Assembly: GCA_026394555.1 (NCBI GenBank)
Contig: JAPKXZ010000075.1
Location: forward strand, 1 to 64,000
Direction of reading: 5' to 3'
Origin: Methanothrix sp.
GTDB taxonomy: Archaea; Halobacteriota; Methanosarcinia; Methanotrichales; Methanotrichaceae
Length of the DNA stretch: 64,000 nucleotides
Shown here: piece after piece, positions 8,658 to 18,308 of the stretch
How the letters are laid out: each line of letters begins with the position of its first letter
Position numbering within the stretch: position 1 is the stretch's first letter
Program-made: the position numbers and the translations under genes
Notes under the pieces: model-generated
What the model saw: the letters and a program-made list of their open reading frames with translations, nothing else
Told to the model about the DNA's origin: nothing
Database searches by the model: none

Positions 8658-9874
8658 TTCTTCTCTGGCACCTTACCAGAAACCGGTTTCAAGACATCAT
8701 TAAGTCCCTTTCTCTTGAGCAGCCTGGCCTGGAAGCCATGGTACTTGGCAAAGCCTTCTGCATCCTTCTGGCTCAAGGTCTGGGAGTCGAAGGAGACCAT
8801 GTCCTGAGCATAGAGTGCGTCGGGTGATTGGCGGCCCAGGGGAATGGCATTTCCGCAGTAGAGCTTCATCTTGACCGAGCCGTTGACCCTCTTTTGGGAC
8901 TGATCCAGGAAGGCATTCAGATCAGGATATAAGGGATCCTCCACCAGGCCCATATAGGCCAGCTCCGACCAGGCCTCATCCACCATGACCTTGAAGCGAA
9001 GCTCGGCCCGGGATAAGACCAGATGCTCGAGGTCCTTATGGGCCGTGAGGATAATAGTAGCCGCAGGATGCTCATAGTTCTCGCGCGCCTTCAGGCCCAG
9101 CACCCTGTCCTCCACCATATCCGTCCTGCCCACGCCGTGCTCGCCGCCCAGCCTGTTGAGCAACTCAATCAGCTCAACGCCACCCATCGGCACGCCGTCC
9201 AAAGAGACGGGAACACCCTGGACAAATCCGATCTCCACTACCAGCGCCTTCTTGCTTGCATCCGGCTTTTTGGTCCAGCCGTAGATCTCCTCGGGCGGCT
9301 CGAAGTAGGGATCCTCAAGCTTTCCTCCCTCAATGGACCGGGACCAGATGTTCTCGTCTATCGACCAGGGCCGATCGCGGGTTACGGTAACTTCAATGCC
9401 ATGCTCGCGTGCATAATCTATCTCCCATTCGCGGGCTAAGTCCAACTCTCTCATGGGTGCTATGACCCGGCAGTCTGTCGCCCGGAAGATGGCCTCGAAG
9501 CGCAGCTGGTCGTTGCCGCGACCGGTGCATCCGTGCGCCAGGTTCTTTATGCCTTTTTGCTTGGCGATCTCGACTGCTTTGATAGCGATGAGCGGCCGGG
9601 CAATGGCCGTTCCCAGAACATATCCCTCGTAAGAGCCGTTGGCTTTGATGAGCGGAAATATGTAGTCCTTTACGAACTCTTCTCTTGCATCTATGACGTA
9701 ATGCTCGTCCGCCAGCTGCTTTGCTCTGCGGTTTCCTCGCTCGATATCTGAGCGCGGCTGGCCGACATCCACCAGAACGGTGACTATTCTATCAAATCCA
9801 TAGCGCTCTTTGAGGAGCGGGATACAAACAGATGTATCCAGGCCGCCGGAATAGGCCAGTACAACTTCAGACAC
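8654..9874 (-). CDS. argG: Argininosuccinate synthase
   Basis: This 406-residue enzyme joins citrulline and aspartate with ATP cleavage, the penultimate step of arginine synthesis. The N-terminal PP-loop ([18 protein letters not shown]) binds ATP, and [14 protein letters not shown] is a family signature. Length and order are full. It heads a minus-strand operon with the GNAT and TIR-like genes. argH is not in the window. Confidence 0.95.
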   Translation of the reverse strand: MSEVVLAYSGGLDTSVCIPLLKERYGFDRIVTVLVDVGQPRSDIERGNRRAKQLADEHYVIDAREEFVKDYIFPLIKANGSYEGYVLGTAIARPLIAIKAVEIAKQKGIKNLAHGCTGRGNDQLRFEAIFRATDCRVIAPMRELDLAREWEIDYAREHGIEVTVTRDRPWSIDENIWSRSIEGGKLEDPYFEPPEEIYGWTKKPDASKKALVVEIGFVQGVPVSLDGVPMGGVELIELLNRLGGEHGVGRTDMVEDRVLGLKARENYEHPAATIILTAHKDLEHLVLSRAELRFKVMVDEAWSELAYMGLVEDPLYPDLNAFLDQSQKRVNGSVKMKLYCGNAIPLGRQSPDALYAQDMVSFDSQTLSQKDAEGFAKYHGFQARLLKRKGLNDVLKPVSGKVPEKK

Positions 9875-9971
9875 TTCGCAACACCGCTTTCGTACAAGAG
9901 GCCAGGGTCATTTAACCTTATCTCTTCCTGTAGCGATAACTCTATAACTGCCACGAAAAAGTAGGAGCATA

Positions 9972-11083
9972 ATGACCCAGCTTATCAAGACGGCCGCGCT
10001 ATCTGTGGACTATGATCGGGATCATCGAGCCCTGCAGGCATCGGGCGCTCTGGCACGAATGATCCAGCCGGTTTTGAAGATGATAAACCAGAGGCTGGCG
10101 GAGGAAAAGCTGGCTCAAGTCAGGCTGAAGGATATCGTTGCCAGCACATGGCTTCCGCCCATTCCCAGCGGCCCCTTCCGAAGGCTTCTGGTCAATGAAG
10201 CACGGACAGCGATAGGCCGACCGGTGCCTCAGACTCTCTCCATCGAGGTTACAAGACGCTGCGGGGCAAAATGCGACCACTGCCTGATAAAGGAGGGAGA
10301 GGGAGAGCTCTCCCGCGAGGACATTTTGCGCACCATCGACCAGGCCCTGGATATGGGCACCTGTATCGTCACCTTTACCGAAGGCGATCCTCTTTTGCGA
10401 GAGGATATATTCGAATTGATAAAGCACGTCGATCCAGAGAAGGCCGTAGTCAACCTCTTCACGCCGGGTCTGGACATGACCGTAGAGAAGGCGGTCAAGC
10501 TCAGAGAAGCCGGGCTTTATAATCTTATCATTGGCGTTTACAGCACCGTTCCCGAGGAGCACGACCTGGTGAGGGGTGTAGTCGGATCTCATGCCAAGGC
10601 GGATCTCATGCCAAGGCAATAGAAGCCATACAGATCGCTCTACAGACGGGATTGATGGTAACTATGTCCTGTCACATAAAGGCCGGTCAGGTGGACAGGA
10701 TCTCGGATCTCTACGAGCTGGCGGCAAAATTGGGTGTGCAAGAGCTGTCCATTTGGGAAGGCATGCCAAAGACTCCTGAGGAAAAGTTGACATTGATTGA
10801 GAAGGAGAAGATCGTCGATCTCTACAAGAGGATCAACTCCACGCCGGGTGGCCCGCGGCTTTTTGCCAATACCTATTTTGAAGGCCAATTGCTGGGCTGC
10901 ATGGCTGGGAGAAGGTGGCTGCATGTGGCAGTTGACGGCAGCGTCAGGGCCTGTCCCTATTTGCAGGAGAGCTATGCCAATATCAAGGACTCTTCTCTGA
11001 AAGATGCCTGGAAGGCTCTACGTAGCTCTGGGCAGTTCGAGGGATTTGTCGGCCATTGCCCGGCCCAGGAAATCTTTGGCTAA
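9972..11083 (+). pseudogene. Radical SAM protein disrupted by a 17-bp tandem duplication
   Basis: The first frame (9972-10622) carries the 4Fe-4S/SAM motif CGAKCDHC, and the second (about 10618-11083) continues with MSCHIKAGQVDRI and a C-terminal cysteine region (GCMAG, RACPYL, GHCPA) resembling an auxiliary-cluster domain. The break falls exactly on two abutting copies of GGATCTCATGCCAAGGC. Removing one copy restores one continuous frame of about 364 residues through the joint (VVGSHAKAIEAIQIALQTG). So this is either a recently disrupted gene or an assembly artefact. The substrate is not recognisable. Confidence 0.85.
10584..10617. repeat. 17-bp perfect tandem duplication inside the radical SAM gene
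   Basis: Copies are 10584-10600 and 10601-10617. Seventeen is not a multiple of three, so the second copy shifts the frame and introduces a stop at 10620-10622. Such a unit could revert by slippage or recombination. Confidence 0.95.
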
Positions 11084-11155
11084 GGCATTTTTTGTAATTT
11101 TTTTCCATGGAAAATTATTAGTAGAGACATGCGCTTATCATCTCTGAGGTAAGAC

Positions 11156-11794
11156 ATGGGTATCATCAGTAGCCTCAAGGAGAGCCTTGGGACCTGGATA
11201 AACAGGATATTTAAAAAAAAGAGGGCCAAGATCGGACTTTACGGCCCGCCTAATGCCGGAAAGACTACACTGGCCAACAGGATTCTGCATGACTGGAGTG
11301 AGGGGGAGAGCTTTGGAGAGGCTTCCCCTATTCCACATGAGACCCGCCGGGCCATGAGAAAGGAGGGCGTGGTGATCAACGCCAACGGATCGAGCATCGA
11401 GCTGGATATAGGCGACACACCAGGCATGGCCACAAAGGTTGATTTCAAGGAGTTCATGATCTATGGCCTTTCTGAGGTCGAGTCTAAGAAGAGGGCCAAA
11501 GAAGCCACGGAAGGCGTCATTGAAGCTATCAAATGGCTGGATGACCTGGACGGCGTGCTATTAGTTATGGACTCAACCGAGGATCCTTATACTCAGGTCA
11601 ATGTGGTAGTGATTGGAAACATGGAAGCCCGGAAGCTTCCCCTCCTCATTGTGGCCAATAAGATGGATCTGCCCAACGCCTCGCCGGCCAGAATTAAGGC
11701 AGCTTTCCCTCAGCACGCCATGGTGCCCATCTCCGCCCTGGAAGGATCGAATATAGATAACCTTTATCAGGCGATAGCAGCTCATTTTGGGTGA
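11156..11794 (+). CDS. Era-like small GTPase
   Basis: This 212-residue P-loop GTPase has G1 [13 protein letters not shown] (about 24-36), G3 within LDIGDTPG (the usual DxxG), G4 NKMD in IVANKMDLP and a G5-like SALEG. It is found in archaea next to a DUF2073 gene and a zinc-ribbon gene, exactly as here. Its cellular target is not established; ribosome or RNA-related roles are guesses from Era similarity. The next gene starts 5 bp downstream. Confidence 0.85.
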   Translation: MGIISSLKESLGTWINRIFKKKRAKIGLYGPPNAGKTTLANRILHDWSEGESFGEASPIPHETRRAMRKEGVVINANGSSIELDIGDTPGMATKVDFKEFMIYGLSEVESKKRAKEATEGVIEAIKWLDDLDGVLLVMDSTEDPYTQVNVVVIGNMEARKLPLLIVANKMDLPNASPARIKAAFPQHAMVPISALEGSNIDNLYQAIAAHFG

Positions 11795-11799
11795 TCTTG

Positions 11800-12159
11800 A
11801 TGAGAGAAGTGCAAATGGACCTCATCTCCGGGGAGAAGCTGGAGAAGATGACCTCCATGGAGAAGATTCGGCTCATCCTGGACAAGGTCAAAAACGGCAA
11901 GATTGTGGTTTTAGAGTGCGGGCTGACCTCGGATGAGGAGGTGCGCCTCATCGAGATGACCATGACCGAGATTCGGGTGGACGAGTTCTCAGGAATAGAG
12001 ATAGAGAGCTACCCTTCCAAGAAGGAAGGATCGTTTTTGGACAAGATATTCGGCAGAGCCCTTAAGGGCAGGATGACGGTCATCGGCCCTGCCAATCAGC
12101 TGCGCACCATTGAGAAAGACAAATATCAGATCAGCACCAAGGTCTCCGTGGGGGACTAG
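11800..12159 (+). CDS. DUF2073-family protein
   Basis: This is about 119 residues, a conserved archaeal family of unknown function that accompanies the Era-like GTPase. The start at ATG 11800 is preferred because GGTGATCT, a strong anti-16S match, sits just before it; a GTG at 11791 overlapping the GTPase stop is the alternative. The sequence is charged and without membrane segments (ends AIGP-type strand followed by IEKDKYQISTKV). It directly abuts the zinc-ribbon gene. Confidence 0.75.
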   Translation: MREVQMDLISGEKLEKMTSMEKIRLILDKVKNGKIVVLECGLTSDEEVRLIEMTMTEIRVDEFSGIEIESYPSKKEGSFLDKIFGRALKGRMTVIGPANQLRTIEKDKYQISTKVSVGD

Positions 12160-12645
12160 ATGCCTCATATCTGTACCCGCTGTAGCAATGTCTTCGACTT
12201 GGGAGAGGATATCCTGAAGGGCTGCCCCAATTGCGGCTGGAAGAAGTTCCTGTTCGTGAAAAAAGAGCAGCTGGATGAGAAGGCAGAGATGCTACCGCCA
12301 AAGCCTATCATAAATAGGGCTATGGGTGTGCGGATACCGCCCGAGAGACTGGAAAAAGGGTCGAGGGCAATAGAGGAGGAGATGCAGGCTTCGCAAAGAT
12401 CAGCTCCGGCTGTAGCAGCTTCTTCGACGCTTTGCATCCCGGTCAAGAAAAAACTCGATGATATTCGTCAAAGTGACGGCAAGCCGGAAGAGAAGACCTT
12501 GGAGAGCGTCAAGATAACCGCACCTGGCACCTACGAGTTGAATCTGCCGTCTCTATTCGAGAGAGATGAGTTGATTATGGCGGTCAAGGAAGGCACTTAT
12601 TTTATTGATCTCGCATCTGTCTTTAAAAAGAGCAAGAAGGATTGA
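12160..12645 (+). CDS. Zn-ribbon protein of the GTPase cluster (DUF2072-like)
   Basis: The product has 161 residues. The N-terminus has a zinc ribbon with CTRC (about residues 5-8) and CPNC (about 23-26), then a long low-complexity charged linker and a C-terminal conserved stretch (GTYELNLPSLFERDELI). It is the third gene of the conserved archaeal GTPase/DUF2073/Zn-ribbon set and starts directly after the stop of the preceding gene. Function is unknown; a nucleic-acid or ribosome link is only suggested by the ribbon. Confidence 0.75.
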   Translation: MPHICTRCSNVFDLGEDILKGCPNCGWKKFLFVKKEQLDEKAEMLPPKPIINRAMGVRIPPERLEKGSRAIEEEMQASQRSAPAVAASSTLCIPVKKKLDDIRQSDGKPEEKTLESVKITAPGTYELNLPSLFERDELIMAVKEGTYFIDLASVFKKSKKD

Positions 12646-12653
12646 GAGGTTTA

Positions 12654-12803
12654 TCACTTATCTATTCTGATCTCAATTCCTTTCCAGTCCTGGCCCACTC
12701 CACGCAGAGACTGTGCCATGGCTACTGCCGCATTGCCGATGATCTCCTGGGTGAAGGCATTTAAATCGACTGCCTTTCCATCCACTTTCAGCGAAACATT
12801 CAT
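12654..12803 (-). CDS. Small conserved-looking protein, 49 aa
   Basis: A short gene encodes 49 residues (MNVSLKVDGKAVDLNAFTQE followed by an amphipathic helix and a final strand ending EIRIDK). The ATG at 12801-12803 is preceded by AAAGAGGAAGAG on the minus strand, a plausible ribosome-binding site. It lies 11 bp after the stop of the secreted protein gene and converges on the zinc-ribbon gene. Composition and codon use look like a real gene; the predicted fold would be beta-helix-beta. Function is unknown. Confidence 0.65.
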   Translation of the reverse strand: MNVSLKVDGKAVDLNAFTQEIIGNAAVAMAQSLRGVGQDWKGIEIRIDK

Positions 12804-12814
12804 TCTCTTCCTCT

Positions 12815-13222
12815 TTAAGCTCCGCCAAATATGGCGATGGGCGGGGTGTAAACGGAGGGGATGGCAGAAATTGCCTGGGGCAGGGTAAAGACAGAGCCGG
12901 CCTGGTTGGTTACATTGGTATTCTTAACGGCGAACATGGGTGTGATTGTAACCGGAGTGGGACCCTTGATCATGGTCGTGTTCACATTGAGCAGTGCTTT
13001 CTTTCCCAGAGTGCTGAGATCGAGCACATTGCTTTTCAGGTTGCCTCCCAGAGAGGTTGCGGCAATAGTCGGCATTGTGGGCGAGAGCCTGGGCAGAGAA
13101 ACCGCCTCCATGCTCGTTTTTTTACCTAATGTGCTCAAATCCAGAACATCGGCAGCGCTGGCCGTGACGGCAACGCTTGCCAGAAGAACCGTGACGACGA
13201 ATAATGTAAGAATCAACTTCAT
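12815..13222 (-). CDS. Secreted protein with two VLDLSTLGKK repeats
   Basis: This 135-residue protein begins with a typical signal peptide (hydrophobic residues 4-20, cleavage near ASAAD). The mature part starts with VLDLSTLGKK and repeats it about 50 residues later, each followed by a Thr/Pro-rich strand segment. The ATG at 13222 follows a perfect AGGAGG. No domain is recognised; it may be an exported or surface-bound protein. The 49-aa gene follows at 11 bp, so they form a likely two-gene operon. Confidence 0.75.
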   Translation of the reverse strand: MKLILTLFVVTVLLASVAVTASAADVLDLSTLGKKTSMEAVSLPRLSPTMPTIAATSLGGNLKSNVLDLSTLGKKALLNVNTTMIKGPTPVTITPMFAVKNTNVTNQAGSVFTLPQAISAIPSVYTPPIAIFGGA

Positions 13223-13356
13223 TTCATGAACCTCCTTTCTCAAAAGGGTACTCAATCAGACCCCTTTTCCAGGTACGTGAGGTTTAACCATTTATTCCTT
13301 TTGCCTTCACGCTTTATAAGCGGATCAAAAAAAAAGAGTTTTGCTGCCAGGTTTCC

Positions 13357-14157
13357 CTAGCAGTCAATGCCATCACAGGGCGCTTGGATTTTGTCGGGCA
13401 CGGGATTCTCATGGAACTTTATGGTCTTCTCGGCCTCGAAGGTTCCTGTGAACATCTCGTGGGCCTTGATATCCTTGTAGAATATCTTGTGCCACTTGGC
13501 ATCGGTGCCCCAGGTACCATTGAAGGAGTTTTTGGTCTCGAGACCAATGAGATGGGACGGAACATAGATATCATTGCTGGCCGTCATGAGATACTCGACC
13601 TCCTCGGTGTTTCTTCCGGCTTCCTTGAGCATCTTGATCAAGTCCTCCGGGCTGACATTTGCCATCGGCTGATAAGGCGTCGTGGAGGCAAAGAATGCAG
13701 TTTCATCCTTTTCCATCTCATTTACAGAGAACATCTCCTGAACATCAGCGCCGATTCCGCCGTAGAATGCCTTGGAATGCAGGTACTTGCCGCCGGTCAG
13801 AGGCGTCTCGCCTGCATAAGTCAGCTTAGTGGTCTCGTAGAGGTTTAGGCCAGACTTGTCGCCGCCGTTTACCGAGCTTACATTCCTCATGAGCTTCTCA
13901 GCATCCTGAGAGTAAGCATGCTCGGAGTCCAGCTCCAGGTCGCCGTCGCCTGCCATGGTGTTGTAGTATTCAAGTGCGATCTTCTTGTCAATTATCGACG
14001 TACTGACATCGATAATTCCCGTTCCGGACACTTTTTGTGCTTCACAGAACTGCTCATACTGCACTGGTGGAACCAGTGGTGGATTAGCTAGCACGATGCC
14101 GCAACCCCCCATAAGGGCAATTGCAATCATGAATGCTACTACTATTACTCCCTTCAT
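13357..14157 (-). CDS. Exported protein of unknown function, possible lipoprotein
   Basis: The 266 residues start with a signal peptide ending in LMGGCG, which could serve as a lipobox-like cysteine. The mature protein has a C-terminal CDGIDC pair and a strand-rich body. It shares layout and end pattern (TGTFEAEKTIKF here, SGSFQTQKRIEF at the other end) with the secreted protein at 59777-60502, so the two look like distant members of one lineage-specific surface family. That relationship is my pattern judgement. It stands alone between AT-rich spacers. Confidence 0.65.
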   Translation of the reverse strand: MKGVIVVAFMIAIALMGGCGIVLANPPLVPPVQYEQFCEAQKVSGTGIIDVSTSIIDKKIALEYYNTMAGDGDLELDSEHAYSQDAEKLMRNVSSVNGGDKSGLNLYETTKLTYAGETPLTGGKYLHSKAFYGGIGADVQEMFSVNEMEKDETAFFASTTPYQPMANVSPEDLIKMLKEAGRNTEEVEYLMTASNDIYVPSHLIGLETKNSFNGTWGTDAKWHKIFYKDIKAHEMFTGTFEAEKTIKFHENPVPDKIQAPCDGIDC

Positions 14158-14431
14158 TTTTCTTTTCGCCCCCTTTTTTTTTAAGCGATTAATTTGAGCT
14201 ATTTCGCTAAATAAGCGAGATTTAGCTTTCTATCAATATCTTACTTTTATATTATATAAATTTATCCTTCAAAACAGCCTAGATTGGGGCGACCTCCTTT
14301 CAGATCCCTGAACTGGTTTCTAAAGCCGGAGGGGATAAGTATAGTGAAAATGATATACTATGAATAATAAATGCGTATCAATAGATCTAATACAATGGAA
14401 TCAAATACAACAAGATCGCTTAGGATCAGTT

Positions 14432-16720
14432 ATGTCCTCCTACCTGGAGCATCCGCATCTTTTGCCGCAAACAGTAGAAAAGCGACTCTTCCAGTTGGAT
14501 TTGGCCGCCACGGCTCTCACGGCCTCCAGTCTTATCGTAGTGCCTACGGGTCTGGGCAAGACCGTCATAGCACTCATGGTGTTGCTGGCTCGAATGGATA
14601 AGGGCCGGGTTCTTTTCCTGGCTCCCACCAAGCCGCTGGTGGAGCAGCATGCGGTTTTCTTGCAGCGTGTGCTCAAAGACAGAGATATCGTCACCATGAT
14701 GACCGGAGAGAATTCTCCGGAAAATAGAATCGAATCCTGGGGGAAGAGCCGCATCGTTGTATCCACTCCACAGGTGATAGAAAACGATCTTCTCTCTCGA
14801 AGGATTGATCTTAAGGATGTATCCCTGGTGATATTCGACGAGGCGCACCGAGCCGTGGGAGGCTATGCTTATGTTTATATCGCCGATCGCTATCATCGCG
14901 AGGCGAAAAGCCCGCTGGTCTTGGGGATTACCGCCAGCCCGGGCAGCCAGAGCGAGAAGATCGCCGAGATATGCACCAACTTATCCATTGAGAAGATCCA
15001 GACCCGCACGGAAGATGATCCTGATGTCGCCCCATTTGTTCACGAGCGGGAGATAGAGTGGGTGAAGCTTACCGTTCCCAAAGAGCTTCTGCTTATCCGA
15101 TCCGCCATCGAGGAGTTGCTCAAAAGCAGAATCGATGATCTGAACCTTTTAGGCGTCAGTCCGGTCAGAATCGATGCCAAGTCCTCCAAGAGAGAGCTTC
15201 TCGGGCTGCAGGCTACCCTCATGTCCTCGGCCAAGACGCTGGCAAATAAATCTACATTCGCGGCCATTTCTCTCATGGCCGAGATTTTCAAATTGCATCA
15301 TGCCGTTGAGCTGGCGGAGACGCAGGGACCGGATGCACTGGCCAGATATTTTCAGAGGTTAGAAGGCGAAGCCCTCTCGCGTAGCGGTTCCAAAGCTTCC
15401 CGCCGCATAATGCAGGATCCCGGATTCTTGCAGGTTGTAGATGCCCTGCATAACCTGGAGGTGGAGCATCCTAAGCCCGCCGCCGTAAAGAAAATACTAC
15501 ATGAGCAGATTGCTGCGAAGCCAGAGTCTCGCATCATGGTCTTTACCAACTATCGGGACACGGCCACATCTCTCCTCTCCTTCCTGAAAGATGAGCCCGC
15601 CATTCGAGCCGTGCGATTCGTGGGCCAGTCCAGCCGTGATAATGATCAAGGCCTCAGCCAAAAAAAGCAAGCCGAGATTCTGCAGAAATTTCGGGCCGGC
15701 GACTACAATGTCCTCATTGCCACCTCGGTGGGGGAGGAAGGAATCGATATTCCTGCCACGGATCTGGTTCTCTTTTATGAGCCGGTGCCCTCCGAGATTC
15801 GCAGCATTCAGCGCAAAGGCAGGACCGGCAGGGCGAGAGCTGGCAGAGTAGTAGTATTAATGGCCAAAGGTACGCGCGATGAGGCCTATCACTGGATTTC
15901 GGAGCGCAAAGAAAAGAACATGAACCGGCAGATACGGGATATGAGCGGTCAACCCGGCGAATCTTTGCCAAAGGAGTTTTTGCCCCGGCAGCTGCAGATA
16001 ACAGAGGATCCGGCCCATCCTGCAAAGATGGATGAACGTGAAGTGCAAAAAGAGCCAACGGAGGCGGAAGAGCCCGGCAAAATTTCTGCAAAAATTTTTG
16101 TGGACTCAAGGGAGAGGGAGATGGCAAAGCTTCTGGAGTCTCTGGGCCTTCTGGTCACCGTCAAGAATCTGGAGGTGGGAGACTATGTGGTCAGCGATCG
16201 GGTGGCCATCGAACGCAAAACGGCACATGATTTTGTATCTTCGATCATCGATCCAAAGAGAAACTTATTCCGGCAGATTGCGGATTTGGCCAGGACTTAC
16301 GAGCGGCCGGTTTTGATTTTAGAGGGCAGGGATCTTTACACCACGCAGATGAATGCCGGATCTATTCGCGGAGCAATGATTTCCGTGGCCGTGGACTATG
16401 GTGTCCCCATCATTCCCACGGAAGACCGGAATGAAACGGTCGCGGTTATTGCCCAGCTGGCCCAAAGAGAGATGCGAGAGGGACGTTCGCCGAAGGTGCA
16501 TGGCCACAAGACTGCCAGGACGCTTAAAGAGCAGCAAGAGTACTTGATATCGGCCATTTCCAGCGTGGGGCCGACGGTAGCCAAGAACCTGCTCAAGCAC
16601 TTCGGATCCGTCGAGAAGATCATGACGGCCTCATCTGAGCAGCTGCAAGAGGTAGAACTGGTGGGGCCCAAGATCGCACAGCGCATTCGCGAGCTGGTGG
16701 GCGGGGACTACAAAGGGTAG
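14432..16720 (+). CDS. hef: Hef helicase/nuclease
   Basis: Archaeal Hef (XPF/FANCM relative) processes stalled replication forks. The roughly 762-residue protein has an SF2 helicase (Walker A PTGLGKTVIAL, DEAH box in VIFDEAHRAVGGYAY, motif VI QRKGRTGRA), an acidic linker, an ERCC4 nuclease domain (VDSRERE, GDYVVSDRVAIERK) and a C-terminal helix-hairpin-helix pair. All expected nuclease acids are present. I choose ATG 14432 rather than the upstream in-frame ATG at 14360, because family members begin with a short tail before PQTVEKRLFQLDLA and an AGGA motif precedes 14432. Confidence 0.92.
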   Translation: MSSYLEHPHLLPQTVEKRLFQLDLAATALTASSLIVVPTGLGKTVIALMVLLARMDKGRVLFLAPTKPLVEQHAVFLQRVLKDRDIVTMMTGENSPENRIESWGKSRIVVSTPQVIENDLLSRRIDLKDVSLVIFDEAHRAVGGYAYVYIADRYHREAKSPLVLGITASPGSQSEKIAEICTNLSIEKIQTRTEDDPDVAPFVHEREIEWVKLTVPKELLLIRSAIEELLKSRIDDLNLLGVSPVRIDAKSSKRELLGLQATLMSSAKTLANKSTFAAISLMAEIFKLHHAVELAETQGPDALARYFQRLEGEALSRSGSKASRRIMQDPGFLQVVDALHNLEVEHPKPAAVKKILHEQIAAKPESRIMVFTNYRDTATSLLSFLKDEPAIRAVRFVGQSSRDNDQGLSQKKQAEILQKFRAGDYNVLIATSVGEEGIDIPATDLVLFYEPVPSEIRSIQRKGRTGRARAGRVVVLMAKGTRDEAYHWISERKEKNMNRQIRDMSGQPGESLPKEFLPRQLQITEDPAHPAKMDEREVQKEPTEAEEPGKISAKIFVDSREREMAKLLESLGLLVTVKNLEVGDYVVSDRVAIERKTAHDFVSSIIDPKRNLFRQIADLARTYERPVLILEGRDLYTTQMNAGSIRGAMISVAVDYGVPIIPTEDRNETVAVIAQLAQREMREGRSPKVHGHKTARTLKEQQEYLISAISSVGPTVAKNLLKHFGSVEKIMTASSEQLQEVELVGPKIAQRIRELVGGDYKG

Positions 16721-16725
16721 CCACC

Positions 16726-17196
16726 TCACCGCATATGCAGGACGGTCAGAATAGTGTGCTCCAGCTCCTCTTGGGGATAATTGCCTACCTGCTTATAAAC
16801 GAGAGTGCCGTTTTCATAGACAAGCAGGGTTGGAGTTCTTGATACCCCATACTTGTTCATAGTTATGGGATTTCGATCGATACAAAGCTTTGCGAATACG
16901 ATCCGGCCCTTAAAATCTTTTGCCATTTGGTTTATCTTTGGCTCGATAAGCTGGCAGGGCCGGCAGCCTATCTCCCAGCAGTCCAAGACAAAAGGCGAGT
17001 AGATCTTGAGCGCCTGGTCCAGGTCACCGTCATTCACGACAACGGGCGACTCTGGAAACACCAGTGCCGGTCCGGAGGCGTTGCCATTCATCTGCCCTTT
17101 TGGGGCCGCCAGGCAGTCTACCGTCATCGCTAGAGTCAGCAAACTTATGAGTGCAAGGACCATTAATGTGGCTTTTCTATTAATTGAGTTCATCAT
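16726..17196 (-). CDS. Exported or membrane-anchored thioredoxin-like protein
   Basis: The product is 156 residues: an N-terminal hydrophobic segment (about 10-30, signal peptide or anchor ending near CLAA) and a thioredoxin domain with active site CWEIGCRPCQLI. The redox pair is kept, but the usual WCGPC is GCRPC, with Gly-Cys and Arg changed. The cis-Pro in RTPTLLVYENG is present. It should work outside the cytoplasmic membrane on protein disulfides. It converges on hef and faces away from a second, cytoplasmic thioredoxin gene at 17855. Confidence 0.8.
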   Translation of the reverse strand: MMNSINRKATLMVLALISLLTLAMTVDCLAAPKGQMNGNASGPALVFPESPVVVNDGDLDQALKIYSPFVLDCWEIGCRPCQLIEPKINQMAKDFKGRIVFAKLCIDRNPITMNKYGVSRTPTLLVYENGTLVYKQVGNYPQEELEHTILTVLHMR

Positions 17197-17273
17197 TGTC
17201 GGTCCTCCGGGCTTCTTGCCGTGGATACAAGGATCACAGATATATCCTATTGCCTCCTTATAGTAATGCAGCT

Positions 17274-17852
17274 ATGTATTCAATCATTGCGTGCGGCATT
17301 TTTGAAAAGGAGATCGAAGCGCTGCGCTTTGAGCTGTTTTTTCCCTTTGAGGCCCACTACCTGGGAGCAGGGCTGCACGTGGACTTCGATGATTTAAAAA
17401 TGGCTCTCGTGGCAGAGCTGGAGAAGTGCCGACAGAACGGCAGCGATGGGCAAATAGTAGTATACGGCCAGTGCCACCCCAAGATTGAGGAAATCCTCGC
17501 GCCCTACCATGCGGCGCTTGCGGCATGCCAGAACTGCGTGGACGCCTTCATCACCCGGAAGGGGCTGGAGAAGAAGGCCAAGGATGGGCTTTTCTTCTAC
17601 CTCTCTCCCGGCTGGCTGGATGCCTGGAAGGACATTTTCCGCCGCCTTAATTGGGGCCCGGAAGAGGCCAGGATGCAGATGGGCTCATTTAAGGGAACGG
17701 TCTACCTGGACACTCTGAAAGATGCGCCGGCACGACAGGAAGAGCTTTTAGAATTCTTTGACTTCACTAACCTACCCTTCGAGATAATGCCCGTAGATCT
17801 GGGCCACTTCAAATCCCTCATAGTTAAGGCCAAAGAAAGATTGGAGGATTGA
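17274..17852 (+). CDS. DUF1638-family protein
   Basis: This is a 192-residue cytosolic protein starting YSIIACGIFEKEIEAL. The sequence shows VYGQCHPKIEEIL, CQNCVDAF and FYLSPGWLDAW patterns of the DUF1638 family, which is common in methanogens. Several cysteines (ACG, GQCH, CQNC) could bind metal or corrinoid, but that is speculation. It overlaps or abuts the downstream thioredoxin start, suggesting joint expression and a redox-related role. Confidence 0.75.
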   Translation: MYSIIACGIFEKEIEALRFELFFPFEAHYLGAGLHVDFDDLKMALVAELEKCRQNGSDGQIVVYGQCHPKIEEILAPYHAALAACQNCVDAFITRKGLEKKAKDGLFFYLSPGWLDAWKDIFRRLNWGPEEARMQMGSFKGTVYLDTLKDAPARQEELLEFFDFTNLPFEIMPVDLGHFKSLIVKAKERLED

Positions 17853-17854
17853 GC

Positions 17855-18262
17855 TTGGACGAGTTGGAAGAGATAAAAAGGAAGAAAATGGAACAGATGA
17901 AAAAAGATATGAATGCATCGGCGAAACCGTTCGTAGAGCTGCCGGACAAGCCCGTTATTGTCACGGACGCGACAATTGATGCCGCAGCCGGCCAGTATCC
18001 CATCTTCATTCTGGACTGCTGGGCGGAGTGGTGCGGACCCTGCCGCACGATCGGTCCGATTATCGAGCAGCTGGCGAGCGAGATGAAAGGAAAGGTCGTC
18101 TTCGGCAAGCTGAACATCGACGAGAATATGCAAACCGCCAACAAGTACAGGATCTCGGCGATTCCCACTCTGATGATCTTCAAGGACGGCAAACTCATCG
18201 ATAAACTGGTGGGAGCCTACCCCAAGCCCGCCTTAGTCGCGAAAATTCAGAAGTTCCTCTGA
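17855..18262 (+). CDS. trxA: Cytoplasmic thioredoxin
   Basis: This is a 135-residue thioredoxin with active site DCWAEWCGPCRTIGP and cis-Pro in AIPTLMIFKDG. It has a charged N-terminal extension of about 40 residues (rich in Lys, Glu and Met) not found in short thioredoxins. The start is probably the TTG at 17855, just after a GGAGGA site. It is coupled to the DUF1638 gene upstream. Its substrates are unknown. Confidence 0.88.
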   Translation: MDELEEIKRKKMEQMKKDMNASAKPFVELPDKPVIVTDATIDAAAGQYPIFILDCWAEWCGPCRTIGPIIEQLASEMKGKVVFGKLNIDENMQTANKYRISAIPTLMIFKDGKLIDKLVGAYPKPALVAKIQKFL

Positions 18263-18303
18263 AGGTTAACCTTCCGAAGATCTTCTTTTTTATACTTTTT
18301 CTT
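18261..18303 (+). terminator. Palindrome plus T-tracts after trxA
   Basis: GAAGGTTAACCTTC begins at the trxA stop and can form a five-pair stem with a TTAA loop. It is followed by two T-rich runs (18285-18290 and 18296-18300). This fits an archaeal T-tract terminator between convergent genes. Confidence 0.55.
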
Positions 18304-18308
18304 TTCCA

